The translations under genes and the position numbers were made by a program. Below the pieces are notes generated by a model. That model ran no database searches. It worked only from the letters and a program-made list of their open reading frames with translations, and was not told the DNA's origin. Shown one piece after another: positions 23,424-31,327 of a DNA stretch of 47,912 nucleotides (its first letter is position 1; every line of letters starts with the position of its first letter). This DNA comes from SIG440 sp045591035 (GTDB lineage: Bacteria; Bacillota; Clostridia; Monoglobales; Monoglobaceae). The DNA lies in the NCBI GenBank assembly GCA_045591035.1, contig JAZNSG010000043.1, positions 1-47,912 on the forward strand, given 5' to 3'.

Positions 23424-24698
23424 CTATTTACCACCCTTTATCTTGTCCCAATATTCCTTTGCGGCTTGTTCGTTTTTGTTGTTGCCGTATTGATAATACT
23501 TCTTGTCCTTTATCTTATCGGGCAGATATTGCTGTTTAACGTAGTTGTTCGGGAAATCATGGGGATAAAGGTATCCTTGTCCCTTTTTCACATCTCCCTC
23601 GCCGTCAAAATGCTTGTTTTGAAGCTGTCTTGGGATTTCTCCGGTATCCATTCTCTCCAAATCTGCCATAGCACTATCAAGGGCAATATGTGCCGAATTG
23701 GATTTCGGTGCCGTAGCAAGAAGAACCGCCGCATCACCAAGGGGAATCCTTGCCTCGGGAAGTCCAAGCATAAGTGCACTGTCAACACAGGCCTTAACAA
23801 TCGGAATTGCCATTGGATAAGCCAGACCAACATCCTCCGCCGCAATAACCATAAGCCGACGACACGCAGTCGCCATATCATCTGCTGCAAGAAGTCTGCC
23901 AAGATAGTGCACAGCCGCATCAGGGTCCGAGCCCCGGATTGACTTCTGCAAAGCACTCATAACATCATACTGACTGTCTCCCGACTTGTCATATCGCAAA
24001 GATTTTCTTTGGGTACATTGCTCAGCCGCTGCCATATCTATATTCAGATTTCCCTTTTCATCAGGCTTTGCATAAATCACAGCAAGTTCAAGGGAATTCA
24101 GTGCCTTTCTCACATCACCATTCGACATTTCAGCAATATGCAAAAGTGCGTCATCATCGGCAGAAACACTTATTCCCGAAAAATCCTTTTCCACCAGCTT
24201 TAATCCACGTCTGAGTGCCACAACAATCTCAGACGGCAAAACCGACTTGAACTCAAAAACCGTACTCCTGCTCAAAAGTGCATTGTATACATAAAAATAT
24301 GGGTTCTCGGTGGTACTGGCAATCAGGGTAATCTTTCCGTTTTCAGTATATTCAAGCAGGGATTGTTGCTGTTTTTTGTTGAAATTCTGAATCTCATCAA
24401 GATAAAGCAATATCCCATTCTGCCCCTCAAGGCTCTCGGTCCTTGCACAAACATCCCGCACATCACCCACCGATGCACAAGTGGCATTCAGCTTAAAAAG
24501 TGTCTTGCCACTGATTTTTGCCATAATATTTGCAACCGTGGTTTTTCCCGTACCCGACGGGCCATAGAAAATCATATTGGGAACAGTGCCGCTCTCGGCA
24601 ATTCTTGAAAGAATTTTGCCCTCACCAATTATATGCTTCTGCCCCACGACCTCGTCAATGGTTTCGGGTCTTAGTCTGTCTGCAAGTGGATTACTCAT
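23424..24698 (-). CDS. rarA: replication-associated recombination protein RarA (MgsA), AAA+ ATPase
   Basis: 424 residues from the ATG at 24698 (begins MSNPLADRLRP, as in the family), overlapping the end of glyA by 8 bases. Walker A is FYGPSGTGKTT near 45-55, Walker B is LYLDEIQNF near 98-106 and sensor 1 is ASTTENP. RarA works as a tetramer at stalled replication forks with SSB and RecA. The C-terminal tetramerisation part, with LPEARIPLGDAAVLLATAPKS and YLYPHDFPNNYVKQQYLPD, is complete. The operon link with glyA looks incidental. Confidence 0.95.
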   Translation of the reverse strand: MSNPLADRLRPETIDEVVGQKHIIGEGKILSRIAESGTVPNMIFYGPSGTGKTTVANIMAKISGKTLFKLNATCASVGDVRDVCARTESLEGQNGILLYLDEIQNFNKKQQQSLLEYTENGKITLIASTTENPYFYVYNALLSRSTVFEFKSVLPSEIVVALRRGLKLVEKDFSGISVSADDDALLHIAEMSNGDVRKALNSLELAVIYAKPDEKGNLNIDMAAAEQCTQRKSLRYDKSGDSQYDVMSALQKSIRGSDPDAAVHYLGRLLAADDMATACRRLMVIAAEDVGLAYPMAIPIVKACVDSALMLGLPEARIPLGDAAVLLATAPKSNSAHIALDSAMADLERMDTGEIPRQLQNKHFDGEGDVKKGQGYLYPHDFPNNYVKQQYLPDKIKDKKYYQYGNNKNEQAAKEYWDKIKGGK

Positions 24699-25929
24699 AA
24701 AGCGGATGCTTCTTGCACAAAGCGTCAACACGCTTTGAAGCTTCTTCGCGGTTAGCCTCAAAATCGTTTATTACAAGAGCAATAATCTGTGCTACCTCAC
24801 GCATATCATCTTCCTTAAAGCCACGTGTTGTAACAGCAGGTGAGCCCAGACGAAGACCACTTGTAACAAATGGGCTTTGCGGGTCATTGGGGATTGTGTT
24901 CTTGTTTGCTGTAATGCCGATTTCATCAAGGTTATGCTCAACCTCTTTACCTGTGAGTCCCTTCTTTGAAAGGTCAACAAGCATAAGGTGGTTATCTGTT
25001 CCGTCAGAAACGATGTCAACGCCAAGACTCTTAAGCTCATCGCAAAGAGCTGCTGCATTTTTCTTAACCTGTGCCTGATATTCCTTAAATTCAGGCTTGA
25101 GCGCTTCGCCAAAGCATACTGCTTTTGCAGCGATTACGTGCATAAGGGGTCCACCCTGATTTCCGGGGAATACCGCCTTGTTAATCATCTGAGCGTACTT
25201 CTCTTTGCAGAGGATAAGACCGCCACGGGGACCTCTCAGGGTTTTGTGGGTAGTGGTTGTTACAAAGTCTGCATAAGGAACAGGGCTTGGATGAAGACCT
25301 GCCGCAACAAGACCTGCAATGTGTGCCATATCAACCATCAGATATGCACCAACCTCGTCAGCAATCTCACGGAACTTTGCAAAGTCAATTTCTCTTGCAT
25401 AAGCACTTGCACCGGCTAAGATAAGCTTCGGCTTGTGCTTGAGTGCGAGTTCTCTAACTTCTTCATAATTTATTCTGTGGGTAACAGCATCAACGCCATA
25501 AGGAACAACATTGAAATACTTTCCCGAAATATTAACAGGTGAACCATGGCTCAAGTGTCCGCCGTGTGCAAGGTTCATACCGAGATAAGTATCACCCGGC
25601 TCCATTGCTGCAAAAAATACAGCAAGGTTTGCCTGAGCACCTGAATGTGGCTGAACATTGGCAAATTCTGCGCCAAAAAGTTCCTTTGCACGTTCTCTTG
25701 CAAGGTCCTCTACTATATCAACGTATTCACAACCGCCATAATATCTCTTTCCCGGATAACCTTCGGCATATTTATTTGTAAGAGGCGTTCCCATAGCCTC
25801 CATAACTGCCGGGCTGACAAAGTTCTCAGAAGCAATAAGTTCAATTTTGCTTCTCTGTCTGCCGATTTCCTGCTTAATTGCCGCAGCAACCTCAGGGTCT
25901 GTTTTCAGAATGTTTTCAAGTTCAAACAT
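24691..25929 (-). CDS. glyA: serine hydroxymethyltransferase
   Basis: 412 residues. PLP enzyme that interconverts serine and glycine with tetrahydrofolate, the main one-carbon source. The PLP Lys lies in TTTTHKTLRGPRGG near 225-238. Other hallmarks are ELIASENFVSPAV near 30-42 and GYPGKRYYGGCEYVD near 57-71. It has its own strong promoter (26007-26035) and no THF or glycine riboswitch was seen in the short leader. AAGGAGG lies just upstream of the ATG. Confidence 0.97.
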   Translation of the reverse strand: MFELENILKTDPEVAAAIKQEIGRQRSKIELIASENFVSPAVMEAMGTPLTNKYAEGYPGKRYYGGCEYVDIVEDLARERAKELFGAEFANVQPHSGAQANLAVFFAAMEPGDTYLGMNLAHGGHLSHGSPVNISGKYFNVVPYGVDAVTHRINYEEVRELALKHKPKLILAGASAYAREIDFAKFREIADEVGAYLMVDMAHIAGLVAAGLHPSPVPYADFVTTTTHKTLRGPRGGLILCKEKYAQMINKAVFPGNQGGPLMHVIAAKAVCFGEALKPEFKEYQAQVKKNAAALCDELKSLGVDIVSDGTDNHLMLVDLSKKGLTGKEVEHNLDEIGITANKNTIPNDPQSPFVTSGLRLGSPAVTTRGFKEDDMREVAQIIALVINDFEANREEASKRVDALCKKHPLYE

Positions 25930-25963
25930 CTATCTTCCTCCTTGGTAATTCATCAAAAATATG

Positions 25964-26035
25964 TTTACAAATATTTTGAAATGTAATATAATATACATAC
26001 ACATCAATTATACTAAAAAATTTGATATTTTGCAA
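25964..26035. promoter_or_regulatory. convergent-overlapping promoters of nth (plus) and glyA (minus)
   Basis: Plus: TTTACA (25964-25969), 17 bases, TATAAT (25987-25992) for nth. Minus: TTGCAA (26035-26030), 17 bases, TATAAT (26012-26007) for glyA. The two elements face each other within 72 bases, so the transcripts overlap at their 5' ends. Confidence 0.65.
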
Positions 26036-26049
26036 GGGGAAAACCAAAA

Positions 26050-26691
26050 ATGTCTGAAAATATACAAGAAAAAAAACAACGTGCCGAAAAAATAATAGAA
26101 ATTTTCAAAAAAGTCTATAAAGACGCCGACTGCACATTGAACTATTCCTCACCTCTTCAGCTTCTTATCGCAACTCAACTCGCGGCTCAATGCACTGATG
26201 CCAGGGTCAATATGGTTACCCCTGCGCTTTTTGCCCGATACAAAACCGCCTTTGATTTTGCAGAAGCCGACGAAAACGAGCTTTCGACCCTTATCCGAAG
26301 CACAGGCTTTTACCGAAACAAAACAAAAAACATAATTGCCTGTTGCAAAAAGATAATTTCCGACTTTAACGGTGAAGTTCCAAAAACATTGGAAGAGCTT
26401 TTGACTTTGCCCGGAGTGGGCAGAAAAACGGCAAATCTGGTTTTAGGCGATATATTTCACATTCCCGGCATAGTGGTTGACACCCACGCCGGCAGATTGT
26501 CAAGGCGAATGGGGCTGACAAAAAACACCGACCCCTATAAAGTCGAACTTGATTTGCTCAAGATCATCCCGCCTGAAGAGCAATCCGACTTTTGTCACCG
26601 TCTGGTTGCCCACGGAAGGGAGTTTTGTGATGCACGAAAGCCCCGGTGCGCAGAGTGTCCCCTGACAGACATTTGCCCCAAAATAATTTAA
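26050..26691 (+). CDS. nth: endonuclease III (DNA glycosylase/AP lyase)
   Basis: 213 residues, normal size. Removes oxidised pyrimidines in base-excision repair. The helix-hairpin-helix LPGVGRKTANLVL near 118-130 holds the catalytic Lys, and VDTHAGRLSRR supplies the catalytic Asp. The C-terminal [4Fe-4S] cluster Cys pattern C-x6-C-x2-C-x5-C is intact (CDARKPRCAECPLTDIC). AAGGGGAAA precedes the ATG. Confidence 0.96.
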   Translation: MSENIQEKKQRAEKIIEIFKKVYKDADCTLNYSSPLQLLIATQLAAQCTDARVNMVTPALFARYKTAFDFAEADENELSTLIRSTGFYRNKTKNIIACCKKIISDFNGEVPKTLEELLTLPGVGRKTANLVLGDIFHIPGIVVDTHAGRLSRRMGLTKNTDPYKVELDLLKIIPPEEQSDFCHRLVAHGREFCDARKPRCAECPLTDICPKII

Positions 26692-26790
26692 AATAAATCA
26701 AAAAACAGAGTTTTCAGGAGCTTTTGATATTATATTTGAACGTAATCGCTTATAACTGCCTGTAGTTTAGAATAATTTTGTATTTTTCTC

Positions 26791-26819
26791 TTGACTTTTA
26801 TGCTCCCAGATGATATAAT
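26791..26819 (+). promoter_or_regulatory. promoter of the tRNA cluster
   Basis: TTGACT (26791-26796), 17 bases, TATAAT (26814-26819), 35 bases before the first tRNA. Confidence 0.75.
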
Positions 26820-26853
26820 ATCAGCTGTCGCTAAGTTCGGCGGCAGTAAATGT

Positions 26854-26929
26854 GGGCGCATAGCTCAGCTGGGAGAGCATCTGCCTTACAAGCAGAGGGT
26901 CATAGGTTCGAGCCCTATTGTGCCCACCA
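26854..26929 (+). tRNA. tRNA-Val (TAC)
   Basis: Acceptor GGGCGCA pairs with TGTGCCC; anticodon loop CTTACAA reads TAC; GGTTCGAGCC T-arm; encoded CCA at 26927-26929. 76 bases. Confidence 0.97.
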
Positions 26930-26936
26930 TATTTAC

Positions 26937-27013
26937 GGTCCGGTAGTTCAGTTGGTTAGAATGCCAGCCTGTCACGCTGGAGGTCGTGGGTTCGAGCCCC
27001 ATCCGGATCGCCA
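26937..27013 (+). tRNA. tRNA-Asp (GTC)
   Basis: Acceptor GGTCCGG pairs with CCGGATC (one wobble), discriminator G; anticodon loop CTGTCAC reads GTC; encoded CCA. 77 bases. Confidence 0.97.
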
Positions 27014-27033
27014 TTTTCTTTTTTAGGCTACAT

Positions 27034-27109
<76 letters not shown>

Positions 27110-27148
27110 TTCACATTTTTCCCTTTTGTGAATATATTATTAAAAGAT

Positions 27149-27223
27149 GCGGGAGTGGCTCAGTGGTAGAGCGTCACCTTGCCAAGGTGAACGTCGCGAG
27201 TTCGAATCTCGTCTTCCGCTCCA
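27149..27223 (+). tRNA. tRNA-Gly (GCC)
   Basis: Acceptor GCGGGAG pairs with CTTCCGC, discriminator T; anticodon loop TTGCCAA reads GCC; encoded CCA. 75 bases. Confidence 0.97.
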
Positions 27224-27230
27224 ACAAAAG

Positions 27231-27268
27231 ACAAAAGGACGCGTGAGTCTCTAGCGTCCTTTTGTTCT
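27231..27268 (+). terminator. terminator between tRNA-Gly and tRNA-Cys
   Basis: ACAAAAGGACGC (27231-27242) pairs perfectly with GCGTCCTTTTGT (27254-27265). It should end most transcripts after four tRNAs, leaving tRNA-Cys to read-through or its own start. Confidence 0.75.
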
Positions 27269-27281
27269 AAAAACTAAATAC

Positions 27282-27356
27282 GGCGCCATAGCCAAGTGGT
27301 AAGGCAAAGCTCTGCAAAAGCTCTATCCCCCGGTTCAAATCCGGGTGGCGCCTCCA
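27282..27356 (+). tRNA. tRNA-Cys (GCA)
   Basis: Acceptor GGCGCCA pairs with TGGCGCC, discriminator T; anticodon loop TCTGCAA reads GCA; encoded CCA. 75 bases. Confidence 0.96.
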
Positions 27357-27362
27357 AAAATA

Positions 27363-27396
27363 GATATCGTTCAAAAGAACGATGTCGATTTTTACT
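27363..27396 (+). terminator. terminator after tRNA-Cys
   Basis: ATCGTTC (27366-27372) pairs with GAACGAT (27377-27383) across AAAA; T5 follows at 27390-27394. Confidence 0.6.
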
Positions 27397-27424
27397 TATT
27401 CACTATTCCCTATTCACTCTTCCC

Positions 27425-28099
27425 CTAAAATTCGTCTTCAAAATCTGTTTTCTTTTCAATTATCTCAAGCTTTGCAACAGACACCTCATACGCCGTTTTT
27501 GTTTCAACCTCTGTCTCGCTTAACTTTTTCTGATATTCACGGCTTTGAATTCTACCCTTAACAATCACATTATCTCCAACTTTAAGGTTTTCAGCAAACT
27601 TTGCATTTCTTCCCCACGTGATACACGGTATATAATCAGACTTGTTATAAGAACGATTAACCGCAAGTAAAATATCTGCAATTTCTCTGCCAAAAGGTGT
27701 GGTGCGATAAACAGGCTGTTTGCATATGTAGCCGTTGAGATATATGTAATTTGTGTTTTCGTCTTCATCTTCATATATTCTCTCTATATATCTCACGAAC
27801 ACCGTTAAGATAAGGCGATTCCCTACATTTGAAAAATTGTTATATGAACGGAATTGTCCCTCTATCCTCACCTTGTCGCCAACTGCAATCCCATCCCCAA
27901 CTAAAAATTTTTCTGAGACAGTCACTTTCACAAAATCCCTTGTTTCGCTTAATCTGGGCACATCCAGAACAAACGTATAAAAACTTTCTTCATAAACCTC
28001 ATGCGAAAATTCCGGCTCCGACGAAACAGTTCCGGCAATAAACACCTTGTTGTTTTCTGTGTAATTTCCCGTATTCAAGTCTATCCACTCCTCAAGCAT
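27425..28099 (-). CDS. single-stranded DNA-binding-like protein with two OB folds
   Basis: 224 residues, longer than a standard SSB. Two OB-type halves are visible: residues about 15-112 (KVFIAGTVSSEPEFSHE...DKVRIEGQFRSYNN) and about 116-215 (YIYLNGYICKQPVYRTTPFGREIADILLAVNR...GDNVIVKGRIQSREY). The second half matches bacterial SSB best (RxTPxGxxxxxxLxAVNR). There is no flexible tail ending in the usual acidic hydrophobic DDDIPF-type tip, although the last residues FEDEF are acidic with a terminal Phe. It could bind ssDNA as a stand-alone accessory; the housekeeping ssb is not in the window. Confidence 0.82.
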   Translation of the reverse strand: MLEEWIDLNTGNYTENNKVFIAGTVSSEPEFSHEVYEESFYTFVLDVPRLSETRDFVKVTVSEKFLVGDGIAVGDKVRIEGQFRSYNNFSNVGNRLILTVFVRYIERIYEDEDENTNYIYLNGYICKQPVYRTTPFGREIADILLAVNRSYNKSDYIPCITWGRNAKFAENLKVGDNVIVKGRIQSREYQKKLSETEVETKTAYEVSVAKLEIIEKKTDFEDEF

Positions 28100-28210
28100 T
28101 TCAAAAAGTTTAATGTATATAATCTATCTATATTCAATTCAAAACATTTTAGAACACTCAAAGCATCTTAGATACATTTTTCTACTTTTCACAAAAACGG
28201 AGCCTCCACT

Positions 28211-28302
28211 CTTGTCATTCCGCACTCTCCCCCTGTCATTCCGAGGGAAGCGCCAGCGGCGAGGAATCTCAAGAGATTCTTCACTTCATTCAGAATGACA
28301 AA
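28211..28302. repeat. dispersed palindromic repeat, GTCATTC type (copy 1)
   Basis: Ends TTGTCATTC (about 28212-28220) and GAATGACAA (about 28294-28302) are inverted. The inner AGATTCTTCACTTCATTCAG reappears with few changes at 29969-29988, so it is a repeated family in this genome. Confidence 0.6.
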
Positions 28303-28625
28303 AGAATCTTCCCACAAAGACGGGCAAAAAAATACCGCCCTTTAAAAAGGCGGAGCCATACAGAGAGTTGTGAACGAGGAAAGAATTTCTTCGCAAAAAT
28401 GCCGAAAATTATTAAGTTCCCGACCTTCGGCATTTTTAGTCAAGCAACCCGATATATATCGGGGTATCGAAGACGGCGGAAAAATTTGAAACGAGGGAGC
28501 TATTCTCTGTCAGGCTCTGCCTTTGGCGCAACAGTTTTTGCTCCACTTTTTCAAAAAAAGTGGAAAACAAATAAGAAATTGCTTCGTAGTCAGCAAAGCA
28601 TCAGCGACGAGGATTCACGCATACA

Positions 28626-28654
28626 AAAAAAGCAGAGCGTATGCTCTGCTTTTT
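28626..28654 (-). terminator. terminator of the small-protein operon
   Basis: AAAAAGCAGAGC pairs perfectly with GCTCTGCTTTTT around GTAT. Confidence 0.8.
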
Positions 28655-28676
28655 AAGCCTTTTAACTTAGGTTAAA

Positions 28677-28874
28677 TTACCATTGATATGATGCGTTATG
28701 ATAGTTACCAAGAACATCTACGCCAGCAACAGCTGCATCAGCTTCGATCTCAGCGATAAGAGTATCAATCTCAGACGCATCCATAGTTCCTGTCATGATA
28801 GCACTTGTTGTGATAACATCTTCAACATCAAACACGGTGAATTCAACCATAGGGGTTTCATAAAACTTTTTCAT
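28677..28874 (-). CDS. 65-residue protein with an EDVITTS motif, function unknown
   Basis: Starts at the ATG at 28874, with AAAGGTGG upstream. N-terminus MKKFYETPMVEFTVFDVEDV, then ITTSA; the rest is acidic and Ala-rich and ends NYHNASYQW. From memory, many gut Clostridia encode short proteins of this plan (KKxYExPxxExxxFxxEDVIxTS), always uncharacterised. There is no signal peptide and no modifying enzyme nearby, so calling it a peptide precursor would be speculation. It lies 40 bases after a secreted-protein gene and very probably shares its promoter. Confidence 0.6.
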   Translation of the reverse strand: MKKFYETPMVEFTVFDVEDVITTSAIMTGTMDASEIDTLIAEIEADAAVAGVDVLGNYHNASYQW

Positions 28875-28914
28875 TTTTATATTTCCACCTTTCTGTTTAA
28901 AAATCAACCGTTAA

Positions 28915-29589
28915 TTATTGGTAATTGATATAAGATTTAGCAACCAAAGTTGTACCTTCAGGTACACCCAAGATAGCAGCCTTAAATGTAACTTCTCCGC
29001 CACCTGATACTAAAGTCTTACCATCTGCAAGAGCAGAAATCTTTGCACCTGGATTTGTGCTGCCGTCTTTGGTAAAGTGAATACCAAAATCAGAAACAAC
29101 ATAACCCTCTTTGCATGTAAAGGTTTCTTCTGCAACAACAACATCCTTGTATGTTACACCACCAATTACAAGCTCTTCCAAAACTTCCAAAACTGCAAAT
29201 TCATCCTTGTCTCTAACATCAATAGCTACACGAACGGGATTATTGCTTGTACCAGAATACTGAACAATGATATAGTCCTTAGCTGTCTTTGTGGTATCAA
29301 TAGCAATCTTTTTGGGGAAAGAACCACTTGGATACTGACCCTGCAACACAGCAACAACATCATCAGCTGCAGCAGGTGCCTCAGCTTCAGCATCGTTTGA
29401 ATAGAAAGCAAGGAAAGTCTTATAGCCCTGGCCGGTAAAGAAACCAGCCTTGTCAAAGTCAATGTCGATTTCGCCCGCTGTCTTGTCATAAGTAGGAGCT
29501 ACATCATCAACAGCAGCAAAAGCTACAGTTCCCAACAAAGCAACAGCCATAACAACAGCAACTAAACGTGCTAAAAGTTTGTTATTCAT
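28915..29589 (-). CDS. secreted protein of unknown function
   Basis: 224 residues from the ATG at 29589 (AAAGGAG upstream). Signal peptide: NNKLLARLVAVVMAVALLGTVAFAA with cleavage after AFA. The mature part, about 200 residues, is predicted beta-rich (KDYIIVQYSGTSNNPVRVAID; GKTLVSGGGEVTFKAAILG), with no SLH module, LPxTG or lipobox, so it should be released or held non-covalently. It has a near-perfect promoter and a leader of about 125 bases, both signs of high expression. I do not recognise the family. Confidence 0.75.
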   Translation of the reverse strand: MNNKLLARLVAVVMAVALLGTVAFAAVDDVAPTYDKTAGEIDIDFDKAGFFTGQGYKTFLAFYSNDAEAEAPAAADDVVAVLQGQYPSGSFPKKIAIDTTKTAKDYIIVQYSGTSNNPVRVAIDVRDKDEFAVLEVLEELVIGGVTYKDVVVAEETFTCKEGYVVSDFGIHFTKDGSTNPGAKISALADGKTLVSGGGEVTFKAAILGVPEGTTLVAKSYINYQ

Positions 29590-29723
29590 AGTAAAATCTC
29601 CTTTCATCAGTCAAGCAAAATATGCTTGAATTTTGGTTTGTTGTTTACGTGAAAAAAGGCGTAGCTGTTACTTCATCCCTAAATCACACCTACACATACT
29701 TATTCACTATTAAACACCCTTTA

Positions 29724-29752
29724 ATTATAATCCCAAAAAAACAATTTGTCAA
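29724..29752 (-). promoter_or_regulatory. consensus promoter of the secreted-protein operon
   Basis: Minus strand TTGACA (29752-29747), exactly 17 bases, TATAAT (29729-29724). Both hexamers are perfect. Confidence 0.85.
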
Positions 29753-30108
29753 CATAATAAAAAGCTTTTAAGCATAACAATCTGCATAAAAAATTTTATA
29801 ACAGTTTGTGCAGTTTTTTATATAATTATATAATTTGTCTAAATTTTCTATTTATTGTTGAAATTAACAAAATATTTCTGCCAAAAAATAACACACTAAA
29901 AGCATTTTTTGTTCGTGATTCCCAGTCAACTTTGTTGACCGTTCCCTTTACTGCATGCGGAGGCTGTGAGATTCTTCACTGCGTTCAGAATGACAGTGGG
30001 GCTGTTCAGAATGACACCACGCAAGGCTTAGCATGGTTTTCTGTATACAAAACCTGCGGAGCGCCAATTTAGCACTCCGCAGGTAAAATCATTGCAAAAC
30101 TTTATGAA
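29753..30108. other. intergenic stretch with a second dispersed repeat
   Basis: No gene seen. GAGATTCTTCACTGCG with TTCAGAATGACAG (29968-29996) and a second TTCAGAATGACA just after (about 30005-30016) are relatives of the repeat at 28211-28302. Next comes the terminator for the GH20-like gene. Confidence 0.6.
30052..30084 (-). terminator. terminator of the GH20-like gene
   Basis: ACCTGCGGAG pairs with CTCCGCAGGT; TTTTGTAT follows on the minus strand. Confidence 0.75.
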
Positions 30109-31098
30109 TTAATCTTCATAGAAATGAGCACGAGCTTCTTTAACAACTTTGAAAGATTCTTCGTATCTTTCCTTAAACTCAGGTGTTGTCCATCCCCAAG
30201 GTGCAGACAGATATCCAACGATGCTCTCATCAGGAGCGCCTTCTTCAAAATGTTCCATAAGTTCATAGGAATTATGAGGATTTCCGCCCCAAGCCGAGCC
30301 GGTTGGCACATATTTGAAGCCGTCTTTAGCAAGAGGACATGCAACCCTTCTGAAGTTTGCAAAGAAGTGGCCTTCTTCAAGATATTTAAATTCTCCAAGT
30401 TCCTCATAACGTTCGGGGGGCATAGGAGCAAAGTGTTCCTCGTGGAAAGCACGATAATACCATGGTGAAATAAGTAATTCATCCGTGCTGAATCTCTTTT
30501 TAAATTCTTCCGGATTTTTAAACAGCATATCATGCCAAATCCAAGGCGTTGCACCTGTTTCTTTCACGCAATCAACCAAGAATCTCAGGTCATGCCAGAG
30601 AAGTTCACCGCGACGATATACAACCAGGTCAACTTTAGCATGAGTCATCATGAAGTTGTTTTCTTCATCCATGCCAAGATGTATGTATTCCGGCTCCTCA
30701 AAAAGCTCATAAAGTTCATTTATAAGGTCTTTGCATACCTGGTAATAAACATCAGTTGAGAGCATCCAAGCATATTTTTTGAGCCAAACATCATGAGTAG
30801 CTGAGAAATTAAGCTTTGGAATAACCTTCAAACCTCTTTCTCTGCACTTTTTAAGCTCTTCCTTAATTTTTTCAGGTGACCATGCCCCCTCCGTCGAAAC
30901 TTCGGGATGGGACTTGAACTGAACGCCATCGTTTACATCCAAAAGTATGGTGTTGAAACCAGCCTTTGGTGCCTCATCTATGATATAGTTCCAAATGTCT
31001 TCATCGAAAATCAATTTTTTTTGTGGATTATCCCAGTCCATATTTACACCGAGAGGAACCATTATAGCCCACATTTTTTCCTTAGCATTCGTTTTCAT
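30109..31098 (-). CDS. GH20-like TIM-barrel glycoside hydrolase, intracellular
   Basis: 329 residues. The barrel core has GFNTILLDVND at about 47-57, a KVIPKLNFSATHD strand near 91-103 and, at 139-146, IHLGMDEE, close to the catalytic HxGxDE motif of family 20 beta-hexosaminidases, where the Asp-Glu pair acts on N-acetyl sugars. WIWHDML and ISPWYYRAF are aromatic subsite candidates. There is no signal peptide, so substrates would be imported oligosaccharides. It is shorter than classic GH20 and lacks the N-terminal GH20b domain, so it may be a related family. Own promoter at 31149-31177. Confidence 0.65.
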   Translation of the reverse strand: MKTNAKEKMWAIMVPLGVNMDWDNPQKKLIFDEDIWNYIIDEAPKAGFNTILLDVNDGVQFKSHPEVSTEGAWSPEKIKEELKKCRERGLKVIPKLNFSATHDVWLKKYAWMLSTDVYYQVCKDLINELYELFEEPEYIHLGMDEENNFMMTHAKVDLVVYRRGELLWHDLRFLVDCVKETGATPWIWHDMLFKNPEEFKKRFSTDELLISPWYYRAFHEEHFAPMPPERYEELGEFKYLEEGHFFANFRRVACPLAKDGFKYVPTGSAWGGNPHNSYELMEHFEEGAPDESIVGYLSAPWGWTTPEFKERYEESFKVVKEARAHFYED

Positions 31099-31148
31099 TT
31101 TAATACCCCCAATTTTTGAAGCGTAGCTTCCGAAATTTTGCTTTTTTT

Positions 31149-31177
31149 ATTATAGCATCAAACTTTTTTAAAGTCAA
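31149..31177 (-). promoter_or_regulatory. promoter of the GH20-like gene
   Basis: Minus strand TTGACT (31177-31172), 17 bases, TATAAT (31154-31149). Confidence 0.75.
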
Positions 31178-31276
31178 TACGAAAATCTTCTTTTTTATAC
31201 TACATAATTCTTCGTCATTGAAGAAAAAACTTGACAAGTTTCGAAATTGCTCTTTTGTGCTATGCATTCATTACAC

Positions 31277-31308
31277 AAAAAAGAACCACCCCATCGAGGT
31301 GGTTCTTT
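31277..31308 (-). terminator. terminator of the ribosomal protein operon
   Basis: AAAGAACCACC pairs with GGTGGTTCTTT; six T follow on the minus strand. Confidence 0.85.
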
Positions 31309-31327
31309 CGCTTCGTATGTTTTGAAA

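Larger units (their letters stand above)
28100..28676. repeat. 577-base intergenic patchwork of palindromic and dispersed repeats
   Basis: No credible gene. From about 28211 to 28301 lies a palindromic repeat bounded by CTTGTCATTC and GAATGACAAA, with inner GAATCTC/GAGATTC. Then come AAAAATGCCGAA with TTCGGCATTTTT (28396-28438), a perfect 16-bp palindrome CCCGATATATATCGGG (28449-28464), and CCACTTTTT with AAAAAGTGG (28543-28563). Short ORFs here are by-products. Confidence 0.6.

Noticed and set aside
23061..23942. 293-residue plus-strand open frame across ybaK and rarA
   Set aside because: It lies antisense to two conserved genes and the translated sequence has no plausible domain.
25930..26049. 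Possible glycine or THF riboswitch before glyA
   Set aside because: The leader between the mapped promoter and the start is short and shows none of the conserved cores.
28399..28656. 85-residue plus-strand frame in the repeat patchwork
   Set aside because: It passes through palindromes and a terminator, with no ribosome binding site.
28677..28874. Calling the 65-residue protein a RiPP precursor
   Set aside because: No radical SAM, cyclodehydratase, lanthipeptide synthetase or dedicated exporter is adjacent, so there is no support beyond a leader-like look.
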